In this document: positions 21,488-33,520 of the stretch, in pieces | Layout: each line of letters opens with the position of its first letter | Numbering within the stretch: the first letter of the stretch is position 1 | Origin: Cryptomeria japonica | Taxonomy: Eukaryota; Streptophyta; Pinopsida; Cupressales; Cupressaceae | Assembly: GCF_030272615.1 (NCBI RefSeq) | Contig: NC_081413.1 | Coordinates: 446,438,538 to 446,502,537 of the forward strand | Direction of reading: 5' to 3' | Length of the DNA stretch: 64,000 bases | Made by a program: the position numbers and the translations under genes | The notes under the pieces: model-generated | Seen by the model: the letters and a program-made list of their open reading frames with translations, nothing else | Databases searched by the model: none | What the model was told of the DNA's origin: nothing

Positions 21488-22808
21488 TGTGGAATTCTCA
21501 GATGATGCTGGTGTAACTGGATCAATATTCTATACCAGTGTACTCATAGTAGGTTCATTTGTGATTATCTCAACTACCGGTTCAGAGTCTATAGACCTTC
21601 TAAACTGTCCATTAGTCTTCACATTTGCACTTTCAATGATTTTCTGCAATCTCTTATTAAAAAATCTATATGCCTTTCTCTTAGATGAATAACCAAGAAA
21701 TATTCCTTCATCACTTCTAGGATCAAGTTTGCCAATATAATCATCTCTCCTAATATAACATTTGTTTCCAAATATTCTGAAATATTTAAGAGTAGGAGTA
21801 TTACCAAACCATAGTTAATGAGGGGTCATACTGGTTTCACCTTTGATGTGAACTCTGTTGAATGTATAAACAGTTGTATTGGCTGCTTCTCTCCAATACA
21901 CATGAGGTAGGTTTGCTTTTGATATCATGCTTCTAGCTACATCCAAAATAGTTTTGTTCTTCCATTCAACAACTCCATTTTGTTGGGGTGTTCCGAGGTG
22001 CTGATAATTGTCTTTTAATTCCATTCACTTCACAAAATGTATTAAATTCCTTAGATGTGAATTCACCTCCTTGATATGATCTCAAGCATTTGGTTTTCTT
22101 ACCGGTTTCATTCTCTACCATGACTTTGAATAGTTTGAATTTCCCAAAAGCTTTTGATTTCTCCCTAAGAAAAGTAACCCAACACATTCTAGAATAATCA
22201 TCAATGATTAGCATAAAATATATATCTCCTTGTAAACTTCTAGTTCTTGCTGGACCACATAAATCAGTATGAATTAAGTCAAGAACATTATTGGATTTTT
22301 TTGGAACACTCTTAAGAGTTCTTCTAACTTTCTTTTCAAATTGACATTCCTTACATACCAGATTGTGAAGTTTAACAATCTTAGGTAAATCTCTTACTGC
22401 CTTAGTTGTACTGATTTTTACAATGCAATCAAAATTTACATAACACAATCTCTTATGCCATAGCCAGCTTTCATCAATATGTGCAATCAAGCATGTCTTC
22501 TCATTGTTATTCAAATGAAAGATATTACCTCTAGTCGGATTAACGGTTGCAATTTCCAAACCATTTCTATTCATGATTTTGCATTTACCATTCTTGAATT
22601 GTAATTGAAATCTTTTTTCAACTAATTGACCAACACTGAAAAGATTATACTTCAAACCTTCAAAATAGTAAACATTATCAGTATTGTGCTTACCATCAAA
22701 AGATATAGTGTCATTTCCTCTGATCAACCAAGCTTTGTCATCTCCAAATATTACTAGACCTCCATTGTATTCCTGAAAGGTTAAGAATTTACCCTTATCA
22801 CTAGTCAT
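21488..22808 (-). pseudogene. Element F protease end, integrase zinc domain and core
   Basis: The frame at 21966-22808 opens just after the protease active site (IIDSGCSH is readable near 22810-22840) and runs through the GAG-pre-integrase domain. In the HHCC zinc site His118 and Cys152/Cys155 are present, but the expected second His (LWHKRLCY) is Tyr. The core starts with HTDLCGP (Asp182) and IDDYSR. The second catalytic Asp of the usual RSDxGGEF is Tyr here (RSYQGGEF, residue 245), which would abolish activity. A frameshift near 22000 moves the frame to 21815-22024, with TPQQNGVVEWKN carrying the catalytic Glu. Position 21619-21807 continues the C-terminal part. Confidence 0.85.
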
Positions 22809-23964
22809 ATAATGTGAACATCCAGAATCAATGATCCATTCATTCTTTTCTTCAATTTTAGCTATCAGGGCCTACTCTACTAGTTGAATAGAAGGTGTCA
22901 GTTGATCTTCTATTTCAACAACAAAATCCCATCCATTGTTTGTCAATTCCTCATCAAAATCATTAGTAACTCCTTCATCAGCATAATAACATGATTTGTC
23001 TCTATTATTCTTAAATCTGTACCTTTAATATTCAGGGTTAGGCTTATATGTTCTTTTAGGTTCTTCTTTCAATCTTGCATGTCTATCAGGACACCTAGAT
23101 GCCATATGACTAATTTTATTGCAGTTAAAACATTTAAATGGTGCTTTACCTTCATACTTACTTCCAATTGGACCTTTAGGCATTTTCCTTGCAAATAGTG
23201 CTTCAAGCTTTTCAAGTTCTTCATTCTCTTTTTTGATTTCTTCAAGTTCTCTAGCATATAGTGCTTTCCAATCAGATTTTTAAGATGATGATGATGATGC
23301 TACAAATGATGAAGCTTTGAAATATTAATCTGTCTTAATTGAAGCAATAGGACCAAATTCCTCAAGTTCAAAAGCTGAAAGTTTTCCAACCAAAGTATCT
23401 CTAGATACTGATGCATTAGGCATTGTTCTCAATTCATTAATAGTAGTTACTTTCATTTTATATGCCGGTGGAAAAGCTCTTAAAAATTTAAAAACAGTTT
23501 CATCTTCACTTAAGGATCCTCCACAACATTGTATACCCAAAACAATTTCATTAACTCTTTCCATAAAAGCAGAAATCCTTTCATCTTCTTCCATTTTTCA
23601 CATTTGCATACCTGACTTGGAAACATTCTAGTTTTGCAATTTTGACAGTGGTATCACCTTCATTCAATGTCTCCAATTTATCCCAAATAGATTTAGCAGT
23701 AGATCAGTTTGATAATCCCATGATTTTCTGATCTAACAATGCGCTCAAAAGTGCTCTTGCTTCGCAATCATTTTAATCATCTTTAGCCAAGGTTGGTGGA
23801 TTAGGTTGACATTGACCTTAAGTAGGAACAACACAACCATTCTTTGTAACATCCCATATGTGCTTTCCAATGCAATTTAGATGTGTCTCCATTCTGATCT
23901 TCCATATACCATAGTTGGTTCCATCAAGTTTCAGACTGTCCTTCCTGAAATAGTTAGTACACAT
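22809..23964 (-). pseudogene. Element F gag with UBN2-like region and zinc knuckle
   Basis: Gag starts at ATG 23964, soon after the primer site. Its N-terminal KLDGTNYGIWKIRMETHL is the standard start of plant copia gag. The open part at 23325-23594 (ERISAFMERVNEIVLGIQCCG, then DETVFKFLRAFPPAYKMKV) is the UBN2-type capsid region. A zinc knuckle, CFNCNKISHMASRC (about 23091-23135), follows. Several stops interrupt, for example in GCVVPT* near 23820. Elements B and E lack this capsid region, so F could be the kind of element that supplied proteins in trans; this is inference. Confidence 0.8.
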
Positions 23965-24007
23965 AGGATCTCCTCAAGTTGTTAAACTTCTGCAAAAAGA
24001 GGACTAA

Positions 24008-24021
24008 GCTCTAATACCAAT
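24008..24021 (-). other. Element F primer-binding site
   Basis: Read on the minus strand the sequence is ATTGGTATTAGAGC, next to the 5' LTR. It differs by one base from the initiator Met type TGGTATCAGAGC. Confidence 0.8.
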
Positions 24022-25077
24022 TGTTAGGTCCCCGAGGAAACTAAGAGGGGGGGTGAATCAGTTATCTATTAATTTCAATCCAAATATATCTTAACCAAAC
24101 TTAGTACATAATACCAATAAACCAAACTTTAATGTCGGTAGATAGCTTAACAGTTAATTGCAATGCTGGTAAAGTTTAATGCATTAAACAAAAAGATAAA
24201 TAACATACACAACACATAACACAATTATTTGTATGTGGAAACCCTATAAGGGGAAAAACCATGGTGGGAAACCTTACCCACAATCAGATGATACTACTAC
24301 AGATAGTATGTGTGTACAAATGGGGTTTGTACATGCAGAAAGGCCAACTCCTTAGAGCTCACTGTTCAATCACAAAATAGGAGTCACACTAACTCTAATT
24401 GGATGGTTAAATCCAATGATAATGTACTACTCAAAATAGAATCTTCATATGCTGGATTCAGTACGGGTTAAGTTTTGATTGTCTTCCTCAAACATTCCTT
24501 GAATCTTCAAATGATGTATGCGTGTATAGCTCTGCTTATATTCACATATACCTTATTACAATCCTTTTCACACTCTCACATTAATCTCTCAAATGAGATG
24601 TTTCATATATACCAAAACCTAAGACCAATTGTGTAGGTTAGCTTACTAATATATTACAATTAAATCTATTACAAATGAATCAATAAATGATGCATGATGT
24701 CGGCTCAATGCATTTACAATAATAACAAATCATCTCCATAATGTGTCGTGCTGATCTGGAATAGATAATGCTTGCTGGTCCATAACCTAGACCTATTTGT
24801 CAGTAACAACAAATATGTAAACTCGATTGTACCAATAATCAAATCACCAGAACCAAGTGTCCAAACAATGTCTTTGACATAAACAAGTAATCTCTAGATG
24901 ATAATAGATCATCCTCGGTATCATGAACAATATAACCCGTTGGTTAACCAGATATCGGTGACTATGCATAAGTCACTGAACATGCTGGTGAACATAACCA
25001 AAGATCTCCAAGTTTTCTCAAGTGTTGACAAGTGACATCAATGACAAAACCAATACAACACATCCATAATACCAACA
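24022..25077 (-). repeat. Element F 5' LTR
   Basis: On the plus strand it begins TGTTAGGTCCCCGAGG and ends ATAATACCAACA. It contains the shared copia LTR module in reverse (GGGGAAAAACCATGGTGGG, about 24250-24268). It is followed by AATAC and the resumed ORF2 of element B. Confidence 0.9.
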
Positions 25078-25082
25078 AATAC

Positions 25083-27029
25083 AAACCAGAAAGAGGAAGA
25101 AGAAACAAGCTCACAAACGGACAAATGATGAAGAGGCTACTGAATCAAAGGAGGATAAAAGAGAACTTAGAGAAAGTATTAAGAAACCTAAGATATCCAG
25201 TAAGGTAAAATCACCTAAGAAACCATTTACATTAGAAGACTCTTTCAATAGGATGGTTAAAATAATTAACGATTATGGAATATACAAAGGTTTGAATACA
25301 TTTTTTATTCGTTTATCTAAAAGTCAACAAAGGGAGATTGAAGATGCAGTCATCTTTAGTATGAATAAATTTAGTAGAGCCCTCATTGAGCTACAAGGGA
25401 AGATCCCAAATTCTTTGTATAATATTATTGATGCAAGGTGGCAGGCTGCCATTAGCCAAGACAAAGAATTCATTCATTATATCTTTAAGCACCTACAACT
25501 AGAAGAAAGTGAAGAGGAGATTGAAGCAATAAAAGTTAATGCAAAAGAATCATTCAAATCCAAAAAGAGATTAACAATAATGCTAATAGGAGAGACCAAA
25601 TCAGTCAAGAAGGAGATTGAGATGTTGATCAAGAAGGCTTTAGGTCCCATCCGAGATGAAGAAGAGGAAAAACAAGTTGAGGAAGGTAAAGATGAAAAGT
25701 TCAAGTCAGCAAAACTTCCTAAAGGTGTTAAGATCACATATTTTAAATTGGATAACAAGTATATGCAAGATGGTCCTAGTAATACTTAATCGATATTCAT
25801 TCTTGATAATAACACCAGAGACAATGTTGATAATACTGTTGGTAACATAGATTTATTTGATGTTGATGTTCAAATGTTTGAACAACATGAGTAGCAAGAG
25901 GAACAAATGGAGAATAAAAATGAAGAAAAGAGCTTTGATGAGCCATCGTTGAACGAACAACCTAGTGATACTCAAATTCTGTCGGTAAGTGTTAATGTTG
26001 ATGACAGTCAAAAGGAAAAGACTGATGAGGAAGTATCAATGAATGATCAAAATGTGGAAACTCAACCACCATCGGTCAAGGACACCACTAAGGAAGAGAA
26101 GATAGAAGAAGATAAGACCAAGAAGGAGAAAATAGAGAAAGACAAGGTAGAGAAAAATGAGACAAAGGAGAAGAAAATAATTGATGATGATGATGATAAC
26201 TTGGTTAGCATTAAAGGACATATTGACATGAACAATTTGAGTTCTTCTCAATTGATGGATATTGTAACAACGATGAAATCTAGATCTCAAAAGAAGAGAA
26301 TGGAGGAACATCAAAGAGAGGGAGAAACAATCAAGACAATAGTTGATATTTTGTCTAGTCTCCTACCAAAGACTAATACTAAAAGTTTTGTCACTTCCAT
26401 TGACAAACTTGGACAATTGGTTACCGATGTCGGAGATCAACTCAAGACTTTTGAAGATGTAGCATACATATCAGTTGAAAAATGTTATAAGAAGAAAAGG
26501 ATAGAACACCTAATGTCTGAGATAGATAAAGGTAAGGTAGCACACACAATTAATAAAGACTTGTTGAAGAATGCACTAGAAATTGGAGGAAATATTTTGG
26601 CTACTGTTTCAAAGTATTCACTATTTTGTGCTGACTTGACGAAGAAAAGGGAAGATGCTGAGAGAATTTGAAATCTTGAGTGAAACTTTTAGACCTCTGA
26701 ATGACTCAGCTATTCATTTTTGTAGATTAGTTGTAGACTTACACCACAAACTGGAGATGTATGAACATGAGCAGGTCAAATGAGTAAGATCATTGAAGGA
26801 GATCCAGAATCAACTGATTCCTAAAGTGGAAATTTCACAGCAAGCATAGAAGGAACCAGAGGCTATTTTGGCTACACCTGAGATGAACATACTTGATGCA
26901 ATGGAGGAATTAGCAAGGAAGATCAAGACATATGTTGAGATTACCGACACACTATTAGAGACATGGGATAATGATCTAAAATAGTTAAAGTCTAATTTCA
27001 GTGACTCTTTCTCTAAAATTAATTTGTAA
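25083..27029 (+). pseudogene. Element B ORF2, 3' part
   Basis: ORF2 resumes after element F with a basic segment (TRKRKKKQAHKR, KKPKISSKVKSPKKP), then an open 178-codon frame at 25253-25789. There LSKSQQREIEDAVIFSMNKF parallels LSADDKESIENNVILHIDIY in element E, and KIPNSLYNIIDARW parallels EIPNDLYGRLEARR. An acidic/lysine-rich region follows (25907-26200), then a helical part (NIL, SSLLPKTNTK, LGQLVTDVGDQLKTF) to 26671. Beyond 26671 the frame continues with stops to TAA at 27027. No enzyme motif is seen. Charged coiled-coil segments dominate the C-terminal half. Function is unknown. Confidence 0.6.
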
Positions 27030-27298
27030 AGACTTTATGAATCTTATATCTATATATGCTCTGATGCAAATTTTGATGTACAATATATATCTTTCATGTA
27101 TTTTACTTCTTTATTTGGCATTGTTGTCAAAGGGAGAGTAAGAGTTAAGAGTCAGTCAAAATTTGTATGTAATGTAAAAGGGGAGTAATAGGAGCAATTG
27201 CTAAGTGGGAGTACATGTTATATAGTCAATTTGTGTATTGCACACTTAGTTGACAATTTTTTTTCCTATGTGTTGTCATCAATGTCAAAGGGGGAGAT
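27030..27298 (+). other. Element B 3' untranslated region and polypurine tract
   Basis: Non-coding sequence with two purine tracts (GTCAAAGGGAGAG near 27128, and TCAAAGGGGGAGAT at 27285-27298). The second abuts the right LTR and is the likely polypurine tract. Confidence 0.65.
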
Positions 27299-28540
27299 TG
27301 TTGCAATTTGATCATTTGATCTTAATCGGTAATTGTTTGTTAGCTTGATGCAACTGGTACATGTTTATTTTGTAAAGAGATTAGATTATTGTATGATGAT
27401 TATGTTGTATGTTGTCATTGATGGAAAATATGTTTCTATAGTCATCTGAGTCCTACAGTTCAATAGGTAAGGCTTAACTAGTAAGCAGAGACAGTTTTTA
27501 TTAGAACTGATAATTAGGACTTTAACCGATAAAAGATAGACATAATTATATTCTGACAACCGGTACATGAAATCTATGAAGAACGGGATGATGTGATTTT
27601 GCAGAAGCAACAAAGGTTGGTAGATGAAGTTATGTTCATGAGCTCATGTGCAGATTCAATCAGGTGAATGAGGTTTGATTGACAAAGAAGTTATTCTGAC
27701 TGAGACTTAACCGATAGTGATGAAAATCACTTAGATTGGTAAAATGACACAAAATTGGATTTGTTATGTCGGTGGCCGACATAACTAAAGAGTGCAATGT
27801 AAGATTGTCTAGATGCATTGAACCTAGGGAATTGTTACAATGTTCTAGCCAACCTAATAATACTTTTAAAATGTGTGATGAGGTATGAAGCCTTATATGA
27901 GTATAAGCTTGAATGTGTAAGGATTGATTAGCGAATTTCATATTTCTGATAGTGCAGTAATAAGAGGAGTTCAAAGATGAATAATATTTTGATGTTGTAA
28001 TGTTTTGAAGTAGATCGTATCAGACACTGAAGTTGTTATACTGAAATCATTTGAACTTGTTGTATCCCTAACAGTTGTAGCAAGAAAATCCTCTCACAAG
28101 GTCACTCCTAATAGGTCTGATCATTAAATCTTCTAACCAGGTGACACATTAACTTGTGTTTGCAAATCCTAGTAACTTGGGTAGCTCCTAACATGGCTGG
28201 TCCTCACAAGCCTTATTGTATAGCTCTTAACCTAGCTTAGACACTCCTAACAGGGTGTGCCCCTAATCGAGTGTTGTAGACCTTAACCGGTTAGATCTCT
28301 ATACTACAAATAGTGTATCTTTGTGTGTACCAACTCCCACTGTGGTTTTTCCCATTTGGGTTTTCCACGTATAATCTCTTGTGTCATGTGGTTTATGATT
28401 CATGTGGTGATTGCATACTTGGTGTTATTTCTTATATGACTATTGAGTTTTAAGTTGGTGAAATTGATAATCAAATTTATATGTTTTTTAATTGCATCAA
28501 TTCACCCCCCCACCCCTCTTTGTGCCTTATAAATTCATCA
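27299..28540 (+). repeat. Element B right (3') LTR
   Basis: It begins TGTTGCAATTTGATC and ends AAATTCATCA. It is the direct repeat of 1617-2853. The interrupted gypsy RT of element A resumes at the next base, with AGATG as the target-site copy. Confidence 0.85.
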
Positions 28541-29520
28541 AGATGTACAAAGAGTTGACAAAACTCAAGGATGGAGGAATTATCAAGTCAATCAGAAACT
28601 CTTCTTGGGTCTCTAATTTTGTCCCTATCAGGAAGAAAAATGGTGACATAAGTCCATGTGTGGACTTTAGAAATTTGAATATGTCATCACTCAAAGATAA
28701 CTACGCTCTTGCAAACATGGAAGCCATACTACAAAAGATAACTAGCTACAAGATACTATCTATTATGGATGGATTCTAAGGTTATAATCAAGTGAAGGTA
28801 AAGGAATTAGAGAAATCCAAAACTATTTTTACCACTCCATGGGATACATACATGTATGTGAGGATACCATTCGGATTGACAAATGCTAAAGACACTTTTC
28901 AAAGAGCCATGGATGTTGCCTTTTTTCAGATTTGATTGATATTATTAAGGTAGTGTACCAAGATGATTTGACTGCATTCTCTAACAAGGTTGAGGACCAT
29001 TGTTTTCATCTTGGAAATGAATTCATTAGAGCTTTGGAGTATGCTATATCATTGAACCCCATGAAGTGCAACTTTGCTGTAACTGAAGTAAAATTGTTAG
29101 GTCATATTGTGTCCAAGGATGGGATTAGGATAGACCATAAAAGAGTGAAGGCATTTGATAAGATACCTATTCTTAAAACAGTGAAGGCAATTCAGTCATT
29201 TTTTGGTCAGATCAATTTTGTTCAGAGATTTATTTCAAATTTCCTTGAAATTGTAAAGCCTATATCCAGGATTCTTAAGAAAGGTGCAAATATTGATTGG
29301 ACAAATGAAGCCTTGGAAGCATTTACAACAATCAAGAGGGAAATCAAGGAGACCCCTATTCTAAAATCTCATGATTTCAATAAGCCCTTCCTCATATTTT
29401 CCTTTGCTTCATTCCACATAGTTGTAGCAGTCATGCTTTAGAAGAACAATGAGGGGTATGAACATCCAATTTCCTTCTATAGTAAATCCCTTTAAGCTAG
29501 AGAACTCAAATATGATATAG
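28541..29520 (+). pseudogene. Element A gypsy reverse transcriptase and RNase H
   Basis: RT resumes after element B: MYKELTKLKDGGIIKSIRNS, FVPIRKKNG, CVDFRNLN, then a TAA right after MDGF (28777-28779), FGLTNAKDTFQRAMD, and the catalytic box VVYQDDL at about 28953. The two Asp residues are kept; Gln replaces the usual Met/Leu. A one-base slip in a T run near 28925 shifts the frame into 28932-29441. That frame carries LLGHIVSKDGI, FFGQINFVQRFI and the start of RNase H (FNKPFLIFSFAS, then HPISFYSKSL with stops). The order RT then RNase H with no extra domain fits the Tat/Athila side of plant gypsy. Confidence 0.85.
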
Positions 29521-30529
29521 TTGAGAAGAAATATTATACCCTGGTAAGATCAGTAATAAATTTAGACCTTACTTGGTAGGAGCCAAAGTTATAGCTTATG
29601 TACCAAATGCAACAGTGAAAGACTTTTTTACTTAGTCTGAAGTGACAGGAAGAAGGTGTAGATGGACTAACAAAAACCAAGAGTTCAATATTGAAATTCA
29701 AATCAGAAAGTTGGTTGGGGGACCTTGTTTAGCAAAGCTTATGGTTGAAGAAAAATTCGAGGATTCCCAAGTGAATGCATTATCTACTTAGATGAGACCA
29801 TCTATAGTTTGCAACACATACCCTAGTACACCAACATTATTTATTTTTTAAAGCATGCAACATGCCTTGATAATATGATTGAGAGTCAAAAGAGAACTTT
29901 AAAGTTACAATCTCAAAAGTATGTCTTCATTAGTGGTCATTTGTATTATAGGGACAAAGATGGTTTCCTTTTGTTTTGTCTGGATCAAAATCAATCATAG
30001 GTAGTCTTGGAAGACATGCATTCTAGAGTATGTGGAGGCCACTTCACAGCTAATGCTACAACCCATAAAGTATTGAGGGAAGGATATTTTTGGCCTACTC
30101 TCTTCAATGACGCACATGCATATGTCAGAAAATGTGAAGCATGCCAAAAGTTTTCAAGAAAACTCAAATAATCATGGGCACTTCCTCTCAGGCCTATCTC
30201 AGTGGAGGCTCCCTTTTACCATTGGGGTGTTGATTTTATTGGGGAGATAGCTAAGAGGTCAAGTGGTGGACATAGATGGATACTAGTAGCCACTAACTAC
30301 TTCACACAATGGGTGGAGGCCATTCTAGCAAGACAATCCAAAAGAAAAATTATCATAGACTTTCTGGTGTGCAATATCATAACCTGGTTTGGGGTTCCAG
30401 TGAGGTTGATTATGGATAATGCAAAGTGTTTTAGGTCTAAGGAGTTCACAATTTTTTGTGTCGTATGGAATCTTCATATCATATTCATCACCATATCATC
30501 CTCGGGAGAATGGACAAGCATAATCCAAT
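29521..30529 (+). pseudogene. Element A RNase H end and integrase N-terminal and core
   Basis: After a decayed RNase H tail (readable RRCRWTNKNQEFNIEI near 29650), the integrase zinc region follows at about 30015-30150 (HSRVCGGHF, then RKCEACQ). The core frame 30202-30552 shows YHWGVDFIGEI with the first catalytic Asp, VATNYFTQWVEA, and RLIMDNAKCFRSKEF with the second catalytic Asp. The ENGQA motif follows in the +1 frame, but the codon where the catalytic Glu is expected is TAA (30521-30523, in the GCATAATCC context). Solo LTR G is inserted at 30530, just after CCAAT. Confidence 0.8.
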
Positions 30530-31583
30530 TGTTAGGTCCCAGAGACAACTGAGAGGGGGGGAGGTGAATCAGTTGTCTAATAAATTCAAACCAAAAACCA
30601 CTTAACCAACTTAATGCTTAATATCGATAAAGCAATTAAGTATGCTGGTAGATAGTGTTAACAGTAAATTGCTATACCGGTAAAGATTAATGCATGAAAC
30701 ATAAATACAAAGTCATCCACAACACATAACACCAATATTTGTACGTGGAAACCCTGTAAGGGGAAAAACCATGGTGGGAAACCTTACCCACAATCAGATG
30801 ATACTACTACAAATAGTAAGTGTACATAAATGGGGTTTGCACATGCAGAAAGGCCAATAGCCTAGAGCTCATTGCTCAATCACAAAATGGGAGTCACACT
30901 GACTACAGTTGGATGGTTAAATCCAATAAGAATGTACTGCACAAAATAGCATCTTCATATGCTGGATTCAGTACCAGTGTAATGCTGATATGCTTTCACA
31001 AAAACCTAGCTTCACCTTCAAATGATGTCTTCATGTATAGCTCTACTTAATCTCACATATACCTTCACACAATTCTTTTCCGCATTCCACATTTGATCTT
31101 ACAAATAAGATCTTACATTTATACCATAACCTAAGACCAATTTTAGTAGGTCGGCTCTACAAGATATTACAATAAAATCATTTTATAATCAATATAATAT
31201 CCAGTGCAATAACCAATTAAACATGTCAACTTAATACATTTAGAACAATAATAAATCATCTTCATAGCATGCCATGCTGATCTGGAAAAGATAAACCTAC
31301 TGGTGTAACCCTAGACCTATTTGCTAGTAAAAGTAAATATGCAAATATGAATATACCAATGATTAATTATTCAAAACAAAGTGTCCACATGATGTCTTCG
31401 ACATTACCAGGTATCTTCCACATAATTCCAAGTGTCGATGATCATTATATCCTATCGGTGAACTATATACCAATAACTGTGCAATAGTTACTTGCTTGCC
31501 TGGTGAATGTTGTTGGATCTCTAGAGTGCTAGTGTTTTAGTAGGTGTTGACATCAATGACAAAACTGTACCAAAATACCAACA
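30530..31583 (-). mobile_element. Solo LTR G, same family as element F
   Basis: Begins TGTTAGGTCCCAGAG and ends ATACCAACA, 1,054 bases. It aligns along its length with the two LTRs of element F (1,056 and 1,060 bases). A perfect five-base target duplication, CCAAT, flanks it (30525-30529 and 31584-31588). There is no internal region, so it is a solo LTR left by recombination between two LTRs. Removing it brings the two halves of element A's integrase back into one phase. Confidence 0.93.
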
Positions 31584-31588
31584 CCAAT

Positions 31589-32133
31589 AACAAGAGTCCT
31601 ATGAATATTATAAAGAGGACACTGGAGAAGAACAAGAAAGCATGGGGCTCTAAGTTGAAGATAGTAGTATGGGCAGATCATATCATAGTCAAAAGGGCCA
31701 CAGATAAGTCTCCTTTTGAATTTGTGTATGGAAAACAAGTGATGTTACCAATAAATGACCTCCTTCCAGTGTAAAAATTAATTAATGAAAATGATATGGA
31801 ATGCTTGATCCAATAAAGGAAAGAATGGATCAGCTCATAGAAATTGATGAAATCAGAAGTGAGGCTCATAGGAAGAATCTGAAACTGCAATAGAAAAACA
31901 AGTATCTTCTTGACAAGGCATATGACGAGAAATTCAACATGGATGACTTAGTGCTGTTATGGAATTCCAGAGCTCAAGAGAAAGGGAAGCATGGTAAATT
32001 TGAAGCTTTATCATTGGGATCATATGTGGTTGTAGAGAAGAATGGTGAGGATTCATATTTTCTCAAAGATGTGGGTGGCAAAATGTAGAAATTGCCAATG
32101 CATGGATTATTCCTTAAGCATTTATTTTCTTAA
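31589..32133 (+). pseudogene. Element A integrase C-terminal part, end of pol
   Basis: Continues the gypsy integrase: IIKRTLEKNKKAWGSKLK, then TDKSPFEFVYGKQVMLPI, both standard after the catalytic Glu. The next part, in the same phase with two or more stops, has EAHRKNLKLQ, KYLLDKAYDEKFNMDDLVLLW, KHGKFEALSLGSYVVVEKNG and FLKHLFS, ending at TAA 32131-32133. This matches the usual C-terminal end of plant gypsy pol. No chromodomain is visible. Confidence 0.8.
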
Positions 32134-33520
32134 AAACATTCTCCATGCATAGTAGATTAGGGTTTTTACATATGTATATAATTGTGTATTTTTTGAATTA
32201 GTCTGCTCCCCTATAGATTTGGACCCTCACTTTGATCTTGTGAATCAAACATCCCCAACTAGATCCATTGTTGGGAGTGCAAAAATTCACTGTGTTTTGT
32301 GTCCTTTTCTGTGCTCAGAGGTCTTGGGTTTAGGGTTTAGCAGCCATGGTGGGAGGCTTTAGGATTTTCCTTTAAATATTTTTTTTTTGCCTTGTTATGT
32401 TTTCTTGTTGATTGGCAACAATAGGTCACAACCCTTAAAGTTATTTTATGAAGCATTCTGCATCATAGAATTATTAGCCCTGTGTTCTAACCTATGGTAT
32501 TTAGCAGATTTCTATGTTAGGTGTTTCAAAAAAATTTCCATAAGTCCCCTATCACAATTTTAAGTCTTATGTTTAAGCCCATAGTATCCCTAGGAGTCAC
32601 TCTCCCCTCATCCTTCAATAGTGAGTATGTGATTTTATAAATTTCTCAAGTGTTGCTTGTATGTAATCAAGGACCGTGGAATGATAGGGTCATAGTTTGG
32701 AGTGGAAAATTCCTACCCAAGATGCTCCATTTCACATGTTGAAAGCTTGTGGGATAGTATGAGGTTCACAAAGCTAAAGAAGATCTCACCTTACCATAGC
32801 AAATCAAGTAAACATTTGCCTTGTGGGCTGGTAGGATTAGGGTGTCTATTGATCCCACTACCCCACACAATGCAGTAGAAATCAATAAAGTAAGATACTC
32901 GACAACTAGAAGGCACAAGAGGAGGAACAATAGGGCAACATGGTGAATAATTTAAAGAAGGAATTCCCATCCCGCATGGGTTTGAAAAGAAATAAAAAAT
33001 GTTGTTGGTTAGTGAGAGATGAATATAGTCCTTTATCCCTCCATCCCACACGTAAAAAGTTGGGAGCATAGAATATTGCGGGCTAGCAAGTATGAAGGAA
33101 ACAAATTCCCCTGCTATTCGGTGTAACTTAGGAAGAATGTTATGGTTGTAAAGCATGAAAACTAGCTAAAGAAGACAACCCTGCAAGATAGCAAATGGAG
33201 TTTAGGAGATGAAGAAAGTTTACCCTGCATGACAAAAGGGCCATGCAAGGTGCATTGAGGGATGTGCGATAGGTGCAAAGTAAATACCTTGCTACCCCAT
33301 GAGATAATACCAGCAGGAAATTTTGCATGTGCACTGGTGCGAACAAAGGAGAGAGTAGACCCCCTCCATCCCACATGAAGAAGAGTAAGAGAAAAGAAAA
33401 TATTTAACATAGGAATGCGATAAGTAAAAGGTGAATGTTGTGCAAATGTGGGAGATAGTTATAACATAATGGTAAGGCTACTCCACAAGGTTAAGAACAA
33501 CTAGTGGAGATAGATGCAGG
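32134..33520 (+). other. Probable element A 3' region, no gene recognised
   Basis: Non-coding sequence after pol. It contains imperfect repeats of the phrase CC(A/C)TCC(A/C)ATCCCACA(C/T), for example near 33043 and 33366, with a related copy near 41458 beyond element D. The phrase on both sides of D suggests D was inserted within this region. Confidence 0.45.

Larger units (their letters stand above)
18389..25077 (-). mobile_element. Element F: minus-strand Ty1/copia element with full gag-pol (decayed), SIRE-like
   Basis: LTRs lie at 24022-25077 (5' in its own orientation) and 18389-19448 (3'). The primer site, read on the minus strand, is ATTGGTATTAGAGC (24008-24021). The polypurine tract is AAAGGGGGAGAT next to the other LTR. 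Flanks AGTAC (18384-18388) and AATAC (25078-25082) form a target duplication with one mismatch. Domain order on the minus strand is gag with zinc knuckle, protease, integrase, RT, RNase H, which is the copia order. It interrupts ORF2 of element B. Stops, frameshifts and a lost integrase active-site residue make it inactive. Confidence 0.9.
1617..28540 (+). mobile_element. Element B: copia-type LTR element without pol, host to C and F
   Basis: Two direct LTRs (1617-2853 and 27299-28540) flank an internal region carrying two later insertions, C and F. Without them B is about 7.9 kb. The primer site TGGTATCAGAG follows the left LTR at 2856, and the polypurine tract AAAGGGGGAGA precedes the right LTR. 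Internal coding is a coiled-coil plus zinc-knuckle protein and a long unknown frame (ORF2). No protease, integrase, RT or RNase H of its own is present, so B is non-autonomous. Its insertion site in element A shows AGATG on both sides, overlapping the left LTR's first bases by two. Loss of a TG from a TGTG run would explain the overlap. Confidence 0.85.

Noticed and set aside
33516-33520. Target-site duplication for element D
   Set aside because: Left GCAGG and right ATGAG do not match; no convincing duplication was found.
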